Of a stretch of DNA of 64,000 nucleotides, positions 53,190-64,000 are shown piece after piece. Origin of the DNA: Nemania diffusa (Eukaryota; Ascomycota; Sordariomycetes; Xylariales; Xylariaceae); assembly GCA_038501195.1 (NCBI GenBank), contig JBBPUQ010000012.1, positions 124,001 through 188,000 of the forward strand, in the 5' to 3' direction. The translations under genes were made by a program, and so were the position numbers. Every line of letters begins with the position of its first letter. Positions within the stretch are counted from its first letter, which is position 1. Under the pieces are notes generated by a model. That model was not told where the DNA came from. It did not search any database and saw nothing but the letters and a program-made list of their open reading frames with translations.

Positions 53190-53545
53190 GTTTTTTTTTA
53201 AGATTTGGAACTATAACGAGTATCTAGATTAAATATATAATCGAAATTAAATTAAAAAAGTATAGAATAAGTTAGTCAACATACTAACACATTAGAGTTG
53301 GACTTTAACCAACGCAGCTTAAATTATCTAAACTGTCTCCCAGCAATTTTTCCTTTCTAAGGTTACCTTACCTTTTTTTGTTACAAAAAAAAAGGGGAGG
53401 ATTAATTAATCCATACAATACGATCCCCAAATAAAGGTATTACATTTCTATCTTATCAATTACCTTATTTACTAAAATTTGTCCCCAACCATGCCTAGTA
53501 ATTAGTAACAGTAAAGCTGCATAGGGTCTGTTGAGATAGGTAGGT

Positions 53546-55585
53546 TCATTACTGAACTTTCCCCCTCTAAGAACCGTACGTGCGACTTTCATCGCATACG
53601 GCTCAAGCATTTATTAAAATAGTATAAATTAATGTAAGAAAAAAAAAAGATTAATTATTATCTATAGATTTTATTAATTGAAGTTTATCTGAACTACTAA
53701 AAGAATTAGAATTTAAGAGTCTACCTCTATTCATACCTAATTTTAATTTAAGCATAGTTTCTTTACCCTCCTCAGTATAATGAGCATTTTGTTTTTTTAG
53801 TGCTATTATTTCTTTTCAATCTATATAATCTAATTGCTTACGAGTAAGCATAGGATATTTATCCACAAAATTAATAATAAGATCAAACTGATTAAATACA
53901 GCTCTACTTACAACACGTGAATTTTTACATTCTTTTAAAGAAAGTATATCGTATTTTGGTTTAAGATAACCTATATTTAAATACTTTATAATAGCATTTA
54001 AAACCAAAACATCATGACTCTTTTGGGCTATTTCTAAAGTAGGGTTAACAGCAATATAAGTATTACCTCTACTTATAGCTTCTGCTATTCTACATTGAAA
54101 AGTACCTTCTCCGTCTATAAACGCTTGGATTCATTCAGGAGTTAGATTAGATTAAATTCTTTATTCTTTAAATAATTTCAACGTTCTTCATAAGATCTAC
54201 TTTTATTCATATTACTTTTTATAGATAACACTCTATCTATATTATTAGAAGAATCATTTAATAGTAAAACACTTCTTTTAAAATCTAAATAATCTAAATA
54301 TTTTGAACCTTGTAAAGGATAGTTGTCAAAATGAGGGAAAATTACATTAATTAAATCTTCTTTATTACCTACTATGTACTTATAACCATTTGTATTATTA
54401 TTATCTATATTTATATTACCTATTTTAAAATATTCTTTTAGGTAATTTAGAATCGCTAAAGATTCTTTATTTTGAGTTACTTTGAATGCAAATGAAATTT
54501 TTTTACTTTTAGTATTATAATTAATACTAAAATTACCTTCAGAGTCTGCAATACCTGAGACTCATCAAGGTTTAAGTGTGATGTTATTGTTAAATAAATT
54601 TTGAGTAGCTTCTTTGTACTTTTTTTAATTCAAGTTAACTAAGCTTTAACTCATATTTTCAGCTCTATCATAGAGTTAGGGTGCTAGCCTTTCTATGACC
54701 CGACTAACATCACTTTAGTTTGCCTTGTAGGCCTACGGGTACTTACTCTTTACAAGAAAAAAGTTGTAACTTAGTTTTAAATTTTTATAATTATAAATCT
54801 TTACAACCTAAAATCTAGAATCGGCGCCCCTGCATGCGAAGCAGCAGGGCGACGATTCGTCACACCCTGCGCGAGCAGGGTGCGCCGAATCTTTAAGAGA
54901 GAAAGGACTAACCAAACCTTAACTAACCAAACCCTAATACCTAATTAGAAATACTACCTAAAATTTAACTCGTTTAAATTCTTATTATAACATAATATTA
55001 ATAAAAATGGTTTTTATACTATTAATAAACACCAGTTCTAAGTCAGCATTCTTTCGAATTAGTTATATACTTATTCTTATCATTACAATAAGACATTCGC
55101 TTTTTAGAACCTCCTTTACCCACTGATGTATATACAATCTCACGATAGTACTTCCTTATAAAGGCCATCATTGGGCTTACCTAGTTTATAATATAACACT
55201 AATTTATTATTACCTTAGGATTCCACTATACGTATGTTGATAAAAGACCCATTAATAAACAAACGAAAACTTGTTTATACAATCAACTTTTAATAGATAC
55301 TAAAATTAATTATCATACTTTTTTCAATATATTATATCTATTAAACCTCTTACGCTTCAGTCATGGATTCAACTTAATTATCCGTAGTAATATTAGCTCA
55401 CCTACCTAGAGATTTAGTTTTATATTATAAATTAAAAAACTACACTCGTTAGCCAGGCTGGTTAAACCAATTAGGCGGGCTTTACACAATAAAATTACTT
55501 TCATTGCATACCGCTTGAGCTCAAATGATGGGTTATCTGGTGGAATCTCACCACATTGTTATATTATACTTGCTAGTCGCACTCT
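53546..55585 (-). mobile_element. group II intron in rnl with LAGLIDADG ORF
   Basis: 5' end GTGCGACT after AGATAGACGAGA; domain V at 53573-53608 (GAGCCGTATGCGATGAAAGT then CGCACGTACGGTTC); 3' end before AACAGACCC. The joined exon reads GACGAGA/AACAGACCC, matching the conserved AAAGACCC region of LSU rRNA. Confidence 0.85.
53651..54625 (-). pseudogene. LAGLIDADG gene in rnl group II intron (one break)
   Basis: Motif 1 WWVSGIADSEGNFSI near 54560, PHFDNYPLQGSKYLDYLDF, then a stop near 54150 (EFNLI-stop), and motif 2 WIQAFIDGEGTFQC near 54115, ending LKLGMNRGRLL then SIDNN. The break lies between the two halves, so each half is still open alone. Confidence 0.78.
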
Positions 55586-55640
55586 CGTCTATCTAGAGGT
55601 AAGCAGTATCTGCCAATTCTGATTAACTAGAGGTTATCCT

Positions 55641-57995
55641 ACCACTGTGTCATGGCTATTCATACCCTTTTTGTGCGTGCGTACGAACTATGCCCCGATG
55701 CTAACACTTAAAAAAAGGGGTTATAGAAGATCCTTCCCTCTTACGAATTTAATTTCGTTACAAAATCCGACTGTACATTTGGACAGACATTTCAGCCTAA
55801 CCCTGGTGAACCAGTCTGTAGCGACATTTACAACTGCCGACGGTCTATGGTTAGGATACCGTTGACCGTTTTCACCTAATTTTTCTGTAAATTATAGAAC
55901 TGTACGGTTGTAACCTTCCCTCAGTTCCATTTTACTTTTTATCGGCTGTATCATAAAACACAGCTATTCTTTTTACAATATTTCCTTTAATCTCCGCGGA
56001 TCCATCCTCGGACTTATCTAGTAGTTTACTTAAAGTTTTAATATTTACATCTACAATATCTGCAGCTTCAAATAAAGTTACCTTTAAAACTACTTCATTG
56101 TTTGACTTAATTACTTCATAAATACTACTCGAATGTTGTTGATGGATTAATTTTCCCTGTAACTAAATCTCTTTGTCTACCATCACTAAGATGAGCTACA
56201 CAAGGAGACGCATTAGCTAAGGTATCTCTTTCTAAGCTACTTAATAACTCTACCTTTTCAGAGTTAGTAGACAGTCTATAATTATTCATAGTTAAAGATA
56301 ATTTTAAAATTAAGGTTTTAATATCATCGATCTTATGAGCACCTGTATAAAGTACTTTACATATCAATTTAAAATCCTTAAAGTCTTTACCTTTTTTAGT
56401 AATAAATTGCATATCATCTAAATACGGGACTAAATAGTTATTTAGAACATGTATATTTTTAATGTTAAGCAATACACTACCTTTACTATTTTTTCTGGCT
56501 TTTTGATGGTTTATCGAAATAGCTGACGAGGAATCTAATTTAGCCTTAGAATATTTATCAAATCCTGAGTTATTTACTAAAAATTCTTTTATTTTTTCCA
56601 AAACAGGTAATTGTTTTTCTGTTAATACTAAACTAAATGCAGATACAAGATCATTTCTTCATAATTGGAATGATCCTTCACCTTCAATAAGTCCTAATAA
56701 TCAACTTTTAGTTATAACAATTTTATGATCATTAGGCATATGAAAATTTAGACGCTTTGTGTTCATACCATCTTTTAACTCTAGCACTTTATTTTTTAAT
56801 TCCTCAGTTAAAAATCCTTCTCTATCGTTATAGATATTAAAAGCCTTTTTAAAGTCAAGGTAATCTAAATATTTACTAGTGTTAAGATTGTATGAGTCAA
56901 AAAGAGATATCAATTTACTTATATCTTCTCTTTTAGTAACAATAAATTTACATTCGTCTTTATAGATTCTAACAATTCCAATATTTAATTTAGATTGAAT
57001 ATATTCTAAAGCTTCCACATCATCTATATGTAGACCAATACCGAACACAAAAGTAAATCTATTAACATTTCCATTAATATCTTGCTTAGGAACTATACTA
57101 AAATTGGACTCTGCATCAGAAAATCCTACAAACCATAAATGAAAATCCGACATATTCTGGGTAAGGTCAATTAAATTGTTTTTATTTTTTATCTTCATCA
57201 TCATTATTTTATATTTATAAATAGGCGCTACTTCTTACGAGCTAGTACCACTCGGCCGGGTTTTAGGTCGGGTTCGACAACCTTAGGTTAGCCATCCTTA
57301 GTTAAAGATTGACTAATCCGGCTTAACTATAAACCTCTTTTACCTAACAGATTTAAACTAAGATCCTTCTATACTTGCACACTTAGGTTAACTTCCTTTC
57401 CTCCTTGCGGGCCAGGATTTTACTACCAGTTGAGGCCTCGCTATCTTACTAGTGATAACTTATAGAATCTATTAATAATGGTAGTCTATTACTCTCTACG
57501 GCGAAGTATAAATGCAGATTCCGTAACGCCCTCTGCAAATATCTATTTTTCCATTAATTTTCGAAGTTTAATATATCAGCTTCGGACTTCTTGTCTATTT
57601 CTTTTGTCCAAGGACGCAGACTTATAAAAAAAAATAGAATTTTTTTTATTAGTACGTTCACTCTTTCATAGGAGTGGACTGCTATAGTATAACTTCCAAG
57701 CTTTACGCTACAACTCTCCTTTAATGTAAATCTGTTAAAATAAAAGTGTTACTATAATTAGCTTCACTTTTATACTAGTGAATACTAGTTTTTAATTTTA
57801 TAAGCATCCCTCTTTAGATTTACGCTATGTTGGGACGCTTAGTTTTAATAATTAAGCCTCATAAAAGTTTTATGAAGTCTGGTTTATGGAGATTATAAAA
57901 AGATCCATATAAAAGTAAGTTTACAGAGTAAGATTTTCACTTACGCAGCGAGATTATAAATTTATAATCACACATAAACACTGCTATGCCAATTT
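55641..57995 (-). mobile_element. group IB intron in rnl
   Basis: Core at 55890-55765: AGGTGAAAACGGTCAACGG, AGACCGTCGGCAG, GTCGCTACAGACTGG and AATGTACAGTCGG, very close to the core at 51.5 kb. It interrupts the helix between GTGAAATTGGCATAGCA and CAGATACTGC. Confidence 0.75.
56125..57204 (-). CDS. LAGLIDADG homing endonuclease, rnl IB intron (C-terminus out of frame)
   Basis: 359 codons from ATG 57204. Motif 1 LWFVGFSDAESNFSI (the usual GEG is ESN) and motif 2 SWLLGLIEGEGSFQL. It ends at a stop after NPSTTFE. The next frame continues with EVIKSNNEVVLKVTLFEAAD and VNIKTLSKLLDKS to about 55935, matching the C-terminal NUMOD1-like part of its paralogue. So a frameshift has cut off that extension; both catalytic halves are whole. 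Confidence 0.82.
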
Positions 57996-58229
57996 CACTG
58001 AGTCAATCATAGAGACAGCTGTTGTATCGTTACATCATTCATGCAAAGACTGCATTTAACAGTCAAGGTATTCCGCTACCTTAGGCTTTATTACAAGGTG
58101 GTTAATCTTATAATAAAGGACCATATCATCAATCTATAACTTAAGGCTCTTACTTTAAGTAAATTATCCTTATTTGAATTAAATTCAAATAGGCGAAAGA
58201 ATAATTTCTATTTGCTCTACTTTATTTTC

Positions 58230-58325
58230 TCCAGTGGGGGTGCTGCTGCGGCAGCAAAGCTGCCGCGGGTCCCTCAGGTTCCAGCCGCCTGCAAAATTAA
58301 TTAATATATTAATTAATTTTGCGGA
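58230..58325. repeat. GC hairpin plus AT palindrome (copy of 37577-37675)
   Basis: GCTGCTGCGGCAGCAAAGCT GCCGCGG hairpin, GGTTCCAGCCGCCTGCAAAA, then ATTAATTAATATATTAATTA. The second half matches the element in the tRNA cluster. Confidence 0.7.
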
Positions 58326-58517
58326 ACTAACATAAAAAGATATGAAAAAGTATCAAAGAAGATTGCCCTGTTATATTTTGTATTTAACAGAATTAACAAA
58401 TAGATAGATCGTTTAGCGTATGGCCTCTGAAGATTATGAATAAGTTTAAATAAACCATAAAGGTTTATTATCATTTTATGTTTAAGTGGTTAAATTATGA
58501 GAAGTACGAAAAGTTTA

Positions 58518-59066
58518 TTAGGTTGAAGAATTTATAATATTTAAAGTTTCTTCTAATGTTCTTTTTCTTTGTTTACCTTTTCCTTCCGGATTAATTAAAT
58601 AAACCAATTTTACTAATTCTATCAGTCTTTCTTTAGATAAAACTGTATTATGATTTCGATATAATTGATTTAAAATCTGACAAAAATTATTAAAAACCTC
58701 TGATTTATATTTACTAGAGAAAACAACAACGTATTTTTTAAAAAAAGGTATAACCAAATCTATTATATTTTGAGTACCTTTTATTGAGTACACTCATACT
58801 TTATCTGAACCAGATTTTTTTAATACGTTACCTTTATTATTAAAAATTAGTCTAAAACTATGAAGTATATCTATACCGTTTTCATGTTGAACAACATTAA
58901 ACTCTGGTTTTAATGAAATACCATTTTTAAGTCTGGTATCTTTCACTATAGAAATAACTAAAGCCCCTTCTCCTTCTATAAAACCACCTAATCAAAATTT
59001 GTAGTTCTCATCCTGAACTAACTTATTTATTCTTTCCTGCTGATTGATATTAAAATTATCTTGCAT
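58518..59066 (-). CDS. single-motif LAGLIDADG protein, rnl intron
   Basis: 182 codons from ATG 59066, one motif (FWLGGFIEGEGALVISIVKD) followed by FNVVQHENGIDILHSFRLIF and IPFFKKYVVVFSSKY. It ends TLEETLNIINSST. About half the size of double-motif enzymes, so it should act as a homodimer if active. No breaks. Confidence 0.8.
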
Positions 59067-59887
59067 GTTTATAATATTAAATTAAAAATAAAACTTACCT
59101 TAATGATTAAACTTAAATCACATCTTTGCAAACAATTGCACGACGAAAATCTATTAAAAATTATAGACTTGATTACAGCACATAAAAATTATGTACTCGA
59201 CATTTATACTTTATAAAAATGCCAAAAATACAACCCAAATATTTTCAGATTTGTATTTTTTACTACGTATGTATAATCTTTTATTTAAGGCAACTATCTC
59301 AAAACTAGATAAAAAACAAAAAGCTAAATATAAACCACGAGTAATTTACGCGGGCTACAAATACATCTTTTTTAATTTTTTTATATATAAAAAAATGCCG
59401 CAAGGCGCAAGGTATATAAAACCTCAAAGAAAAATATTAGTAATTTAAATATCATTTTAACCTTAAACCTAAACAAGTTTACAACCTGTTAGTAAATATG
59501 CAATAAATTAAAATATTGTTCCAGCAAATAGCTAAATTTTACGAGGGCCTACAAAGCCAACCCTCAAGATAAGGCCGCCATTAACCGGGGGTTCCTACAG
59601 TACCGAACATTTTAAAGTTAGTTATTTTCGTTAGCCAGCCGGCACCGGGCAGAAATCACACTCTATACTTAGACTTTAAGTCTTTATGCAAAGTGCTTTG
59701 TTTTAATTAAACAGTCGTACAACATTATTTTATGCTTCTTCGTCCTTACCCGAAAATTTCGGGACAACTGAGCCCTCCTTATCCCTAAGTTACGGTAGTT
59801 AGTTTGCCGAGTTCCTTTCGCTCCACAAATTTTATCCTTAGTATAATCAAGGACTAGGCTAATGTGGCTACCTAAATTTGGATAAAT

Positions 59888-60855
59888 TTAATAACGATTT
59901 GAGTTCATTCCTTGTTTTATTAAACGAATTTCTTCTAAACCATCTTTATTAAGATGAGCTTTAGCTTTCATTAGTTCAGCTACCTTCATAAAATCCTTGA
60001 AATCCTTTTTCTTTGCCCCTTCTAAAGGATGTGCTTGGAAAAAAGGTATAACATAATTTGTAATATCAGCAAGCCCTGTAATCAAAAAATCCATAACTTT
60101 TACGGTAGGAGATTGTTTGTAAACTTTACCTGCTGTGAATACATTTGTAAAGCTTTCTAATAATGCAAGATTTTTTCTATCTTGTGTAATTTTAAATACT
60201 AATTTTACTCCTTCACCCAATACAGTATCTTTTTTTTTGTATATATTTACAAAGAACATTCCTTCACCCTCTATATAACCTACCACTCAGTTAGGGTTAT
60301 ATATTCTTATATTTGTTACTACAGGTCTTTTGACCGGTTCAGGCATTTTTGGTAACAAGGATCTAACTGTTTCAGAAATAGTTCCAAAATTCATGGAAGC
60401 TTTAATATTAGCAATTTTAACTAATCCCTCCATAATTAAATGTTCTTTATTAACCATTAACTCTACAACTTCTTTAAATAACTGAAGGTCTGCTCATTTG
60501 TCTGTAATTAAAGGATAAGCTTCAAGATGTTTTAAAATAATCTGTAAATCATTAAGAGAAGAAACTTCATAAACAACTGCACCGTCACTACGTTCGGTTA
60601 CTCTACCTACACCAAAGAAATATTGGATTTTTTTTAGTAGAACTTCGTCTTTTCTATGAAGAGAAATTTGAAAAACTGCTCTTACACTTGCACCTAAGCT
60701 AAGAGTAAGATTTTTAACGATAGAAACATGGAAACATCCTTCTGCGTCAATAAATCCTGATACGTAGTTAGGATTAAGATCCTTATTCTCTGCGCAAGCG
60801 TAAATTGAGTTGTTATTATTATTTAATGTAAATATATTTGAAGCTTTTAATTTTA
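59888..60855 (-). CDS. LAGLIDADG homing endonuclease, rnl intron
   Basis: About 320 codons with no stop: motif 1 [35 protein letters not shown], motif 2 NWVVGYIEGEGMFFV, HPLEGAKKKDFKDF, end LIKQGMNSNRY. No ATG precedes motif 1; the frame opens after a TAA near 60858, so the start codon is non-ATG or the protein is made by read-in. The host intron is at about 59886-60890; its core is not clear. Confidence 0.8.
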
Positions 60856-61474
60856 TAATTTAAGTCACTAAAGTGGGAGTCACGATAAGGGGTAACTCCA
60901 TTAGATTTTACATTGATACCTACTGTCCACCGGTGTGGTAACTCTATAGTCATACAATTTTAGCGCTAGCTCTTTGAATCTTTTCGGATCTAGTTTTTAA
61001 AAGATGGGATTTTCAGACCCTACTTACTAAAGATTATCGAATCATTTCAGATGAAAGTCGATATACAAACTATAGGACCTCCTAATGCCAAGACGAATTT
61101 TCAGCGTGGTGGCCTACACCATCCACCATCCGCGAGTTACCAAATCCTCGTCATTTGGGCCCCGTCCAATACCAAATAATCCTCTAATATCATATCCTTT
61201 AAAGTTGAGTTAAACTTTGAGACTCCCATACTTTATCTTACGCAAGTATATATCAACTAGAGTTATAGATAGAAGGGGTGCTAGCCCTTAAACCTAAACC
61301 ACCTGGCTTGACAGATTGCTAATCTAATAACCTTTGCTAGGATAAAGTGGTAGTGTATTTGCTAAAAACTGGAACTGCTAAAAAGAACTGTCGCTTCGCT
61401 CTAACAGAATAGGCGCACATATAATTATAAATTAATCTATCGTTATTAAATATTTATCCAAATACCAAGTTTCC

Positions 61475-61740
61475 TTGGGGGCTAGAGTACACCTTACAAA
61501 AGAATACAATAAAACAAATTTTACTTAATCTTCTGAAGAACCATCTACTCGTTGCTCTTTTACAGTATTTATTTCACATAATACTGACTTAGATCCGCGA
61601 TAACCCATTCCTATTGCTAGAATCTACTGAGTTCTTACTATACACCAGTAATTAGTTGGTCCACTTTAATACTTTCGTATTAAGTTTAGTATCAGCAGCT
61701 TTAGGGTGTCCCCGGAGTTTGATTCTTTATCACAAAATAG
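61475..61740 (-). mobile_element. group I (IA-type) core in rnl
   Basis: AACTCCGGGGACACCC (61725), AAAGAGCAACGAGTAGATGG (61560) and AAGGTGTACTCTAGCC (61493), the same class as the cox2 IA introns. It may be an ORF-less small intron, or the 5' part of the larger intron that ends at 59886. Confidence 0.7.
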
Positions 61741-62642
61741 GGAGCCTAACCCCTTAATTATGATTGTTAGCTCATTTACGCCTTCGTATTCTACACTAGC
61801 TTACTTGTCACAGATTCTAGGTACGGTTATTTTCATCAATATTAAACTCATCTTTTTAGTTTATTGTAAAATATTAATATATTACTTATTTTTTCCAGCA
61901 CACTTTTCACTTTATAAATGTTGTCCTTTAAGTAATAAGATTTTCTCATCGTTTCAACCTTTGGGATTGTAAACTTAGAGGCCGTTACTTTACTTAGCCA
62001 TAAGCTTTAGGCGAGAGTTGGACTTGAGTCAGACTTCTTCCTCATTAAAGAAAGAAACCGGGTAATTTACAAATTACCACTTACAACTTCTTTTTTGTTA
62101 CTCATGTCACCATTATCTCTTGAGTTTGCTGTTAGCGATACTATATCACTACACATTTATTATAAAATAATAGAATGAAGCAGGTTTACTCAATGTTCTG
62201 CTACCCCTGTAAAAGACAATAATATATTTATTATCAATTATGGACAAGGTTTCGGTACATTGTTTAGATCCGTTAAATTTTCGACGCCTTTAAAAATAAA
62301 CAAGCGCTCTGTTACGAGGTCTTTGAATTATGGCTGCTTCTAAGCCCATCTCCTTGTCGACTTGAATAAAGACTTTCTTAATTTCACTTAACAATAATTT
62401 CGGAACCTTAACTCTTGTTCTGGGCTGTTTCCCTTTTGACATACACAGAAATCCATGTTTATGTACTAATTAAACAAGGATCTTCTCCCTAAACAGTTCA
62501 AAAAATGAACTATCCATTTAGACAACAGGTTATAATATACATTATTAATGCTTTATATTCCTGGCTTCTTTTCTTTAATATCGAAGCTAAAGTAATTTTA
62601 TATAAATTTAGTTGTACTTATTTAAGTGTATATACTGCCTAC

Positions 62643-63450
62643 TTATATCTCTGAAACGCGATAAAGTCCTTTAACAAGACTCCCTCTATTAATTGCGTTT
62701 CGTATAGCTTGTCTTTTTACATCTAAATACTGACCTGCTTCAGTTAAAGTTGAAAAACTTATTACTTCATCAGTTTGAGTATTTAAAACTGAAACAGATA
62801 CTCCTTCACGTGCCATAGTTTTAGCTCTTATATTAGCTAAAGCTTCAGATGAAAGAGGATTATTTTTTTTATAATTGGTTGTAGCTAGAGATAATTTATC
62901 TTTAGTTTCTTGACTAACAACCTTACCTAAATGAGTTAAAGATAAAATATCTTTATGTTCCTGTGAAATCTTTTTTAGTTTAAACTTAGCAATATTTTCT
63001 GGGCTATGTTTAAAACCTAACAAAGAATAAGCACGTGTTAAAACATTATACTCAGGTATTAATAAATCCAAATAATACTGTTCCCTTACAAGTAGCTCAT
63101 CTGCTTTGCAATACTCTAAAATTTCTAAATTGAAATTTTCGTATCCATATTTAGTAAAGTAAAGCAGCATGTATAGGTCTAGGATTCCTATTTAATTCAC
63201 TTTTTTTGTAGTAATCTCCTACTCTTTTTGAGAGATTTAAGCCACTACCTACATAAGTATTGTTATTTAATGTATTCACTCAACGATAAATACCGGATTC
63301 ATTCTTATTTTCAGTAAGAATTATATTTTTATTCAACAATGCATTTTCATAACATTTAATTGGAGTTACAGCTATATTATAACTAGAATAATTTTTTATT
63401 GCCTTGTGGGCACGAAATAGATTAATTTTTGTGACTTTTTATTAATGGAT
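62643..63450 (-). pseudogene. GIY-YIG endonuclease, rnl intron at right edge (frameshifted)
   Basis: Catalytic part NESGIYRWVNTLNNNTYVGS, then KSELNRNPRPIHAALLY and a frame change near 63155. The second frame continues YGYENFNLEILEYCKADELL, REQYYLDLLIPEYN, NUMOD3-like HSPENIAKFKLKKIS and a NUMOD1 helix (TLTEAGQYLDVKRQAIRNAI), stop at 62643. One short insertion in a simple TTTACTTTAC run seems to cause the break. Confidence 0.78.
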
Positions 63451-63779
63451 GTTTTAATGCCAGACAGTTTAGTGTTCATCTCATTCCAAACATGGGTCAT
63501 GAATAAAAACAATATTCAAGCTCATCTCTCAGATTTATAGAATCTCTCCTAGGTCCGGCTTCTAGTGAAGCAAACTGTTAAACATCTACTTTTACAGTAC
63601 CTTAACCTATTAACACTACTTATAAAGGGTGTCGTGTCAGCCTTTATAAGTCAGTCACCCTTCGAAAGATAGTCGCCTGTCGTATTAAGTCTTTTGTAAA
63701 AGCCGGCTTCTTATTTAAATTTATACATATCTGTAGAATAAAATTACTTTATTGCCATTGCATCCTTTCGGATGAGGCT

Positions 63780-64000
63780 TGACTATATCTTAAGCTTGCG
63801 CCAACCAACATTTAGTCGATGAACTGCACACCACTATTCCTTAGAATACTTGGTGCTTGGCTGCGGATTACCCATTACTAATCATTAATCAATCACGATT
63901 TTACCATACCTCGAGTCATTACCTGAGCCATAGGATACATATTACTATTCCTACTTGGTTGTGATTGCTTTAGGGTGTTCCCGCAATTTGATGGTTTATA
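63780..64000 (-). mobile_element. group I intron core in rnl (partial, right edge)
   Basis: AATTGCGGGAACACCC (63985), AATCCGCAGCCAAGC (63870), GTTCATCGACTAAATG (63830) and CTTAAGATATAGTC (63795), the same core class as cox2 intron 7 at the opposite edge. It belongs to the intron carrying the GIY-YIG ORF at 62643-63450. Confidence 0.8.

Larger units (their letters stand above)
58111..59539 (-). mobile_element. group I-type intron in rnl with single-motif LAGLIDADG ORF
   Basis: Sits between AATGGCGGCC (about 59565) and CCTAAGGTAGCGG (about 58100), the conserved site in LSU domain IV. I could not find a clear core, so the class is inferred from the ORF. At 58230-58325 it contains a GC hairpin plus AT palindrome also present at 37577-37675. 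Confidence 0.6.
46400..64000 (-). rRNA. rnl: large subunit ribosomal RNA, intron-rich, 5' end off window
   Basis: Exons recognised by universal LSU sequence, 5' to 3': about 61740-62600 (AAACAGCCCAGA, TTAGAAGCAGCCAT, CTAAACAATGTACCGAAAC; domain II and on), probably part of 60890-61440, 59540-59885 (GGAACTCGGCAAAC, ACGACTGTTTAATTAAAACA, TGCCCGGTGCCGG), 58000-58110 (CCTAAGGTAGCGGAATACCT, GAATGATGTAACGAT, CTCAGTGAAATTG), 55586-55640, 53190-53545 (AACAGACCCTATGCAGCTTT), 50838-51370 (AAAGAGTAAATGGGAG, TACGCTAGGGAT), 47985-48121 (AACAGGCTAATTTGCGC, TTTGGCACCTCGATGTCGGC) and 46400-46822 (ACGTCGTGAGACAGT, GATAAGTGCTGAAAGCAT). These build the peptidyl-transferase and nearby domains. Exact ends, especially 5' limits and the segment at 60.9-61.4 kb, are approximate. 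Confidence 0.9.

Noticed and set aside
55647..55865. Plus-strand ORF of 72 codons
   Set aside because: Opposite to the group IB intron core and rRNA exon of rnl; composition explained by the ribozyme core.
59191..59448. Plus-strand ORF of 85 codons, Lys/Tyr-rich
   Set aside because: It lies in an rnl intron next to the LAGLIDADG ORF, shows no motif and has simple AT-rich composition; too weak to call.

Overview
The window is part of a large, intron-rich fungal mitochondrial genome, most likely from a filamentous ascomycete (Pezizomycotina; a Leotiomycete-like fungus is possible but not proven). The DNA is very AT-rich. Real reading frames need TGA as Trp (code 4), including at conserved Trp positions in nad2, cox2 and almost every intron ORF. 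Every recognised conserved gene lies on the minus strand, in the order rnl (with rps3 inside), a tRNA cluster, nad2, nad3, atp9, cox2. This order is known from Pezizomycotina.

Read along the minus strand from 64000 down to 1: (a) 64000-46400 is the large-subunit rRNA, broken by about nine introns (group I classes IA and IB, one group II). Most carry LAGLIDADG or GIY-YIG homing endonucleases, and the last-but-one carries rps3. (b) 46360-34650 is an expanded tRNA cluster (T, E, M, M, L-TAA, A, a C/A-like tRNA, F, Q, L-TAG, H, M). It contains microsatellites, GC-rich hairpins, tRNA remnants and a plus-strand tandem family of unknown ORFs with a shared leader. (c) 34617-19481 is nad2 in six exons with four group II introns and one group I intron. 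Two group II introns have intact RT/maturase-HNH proteins, one has a LAGLIDADG protein, and one 5.1 kb intron has a LAGLIDADG-reverse transcriptase chimera split by a nested group I core and an unknown ORF. (d) 19480-19145 is nad3. (e) 19140-16838 is accessory: hypothetical membrane ORFs and a class III aminotransferase gene of nuclear type with one frameshift. (f) 16194-13560 is atp9, with one GIY-YIG intron, plus a tandem duplicate of the atp9 last exon with a second GIY-YIG ORF. (g) 13141-444 is cox2 in seven visible exons with six complete introns; its 3' end lies off the window.

The conserved genes encode respiratory-chain and ATP-synthase subunits (nad2, nad3, cox2, atp9) and the mitoribosome (rnl, rps3, tRNAs). 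Most of the rest is intron mobility machinery at every stage from intact to decayed. The items least like ordinary mitochondrial DNA are the LAGLIDADG-RT chimera with its 4.5 kb uninterrupted frame (25585-21080), the aminotransferase, the atp9 exon duplication and the plus-strand ORF family at 39.6-42.8 kb.

Exon and intron limits come from reading-frame continuity, known protein or rRNA sequence, and intron end rules (group I: U before the intron, G at its end; group II: GUGYG...AY). Protein-gene limits should be good to a few bases; rnl limits are approximate.
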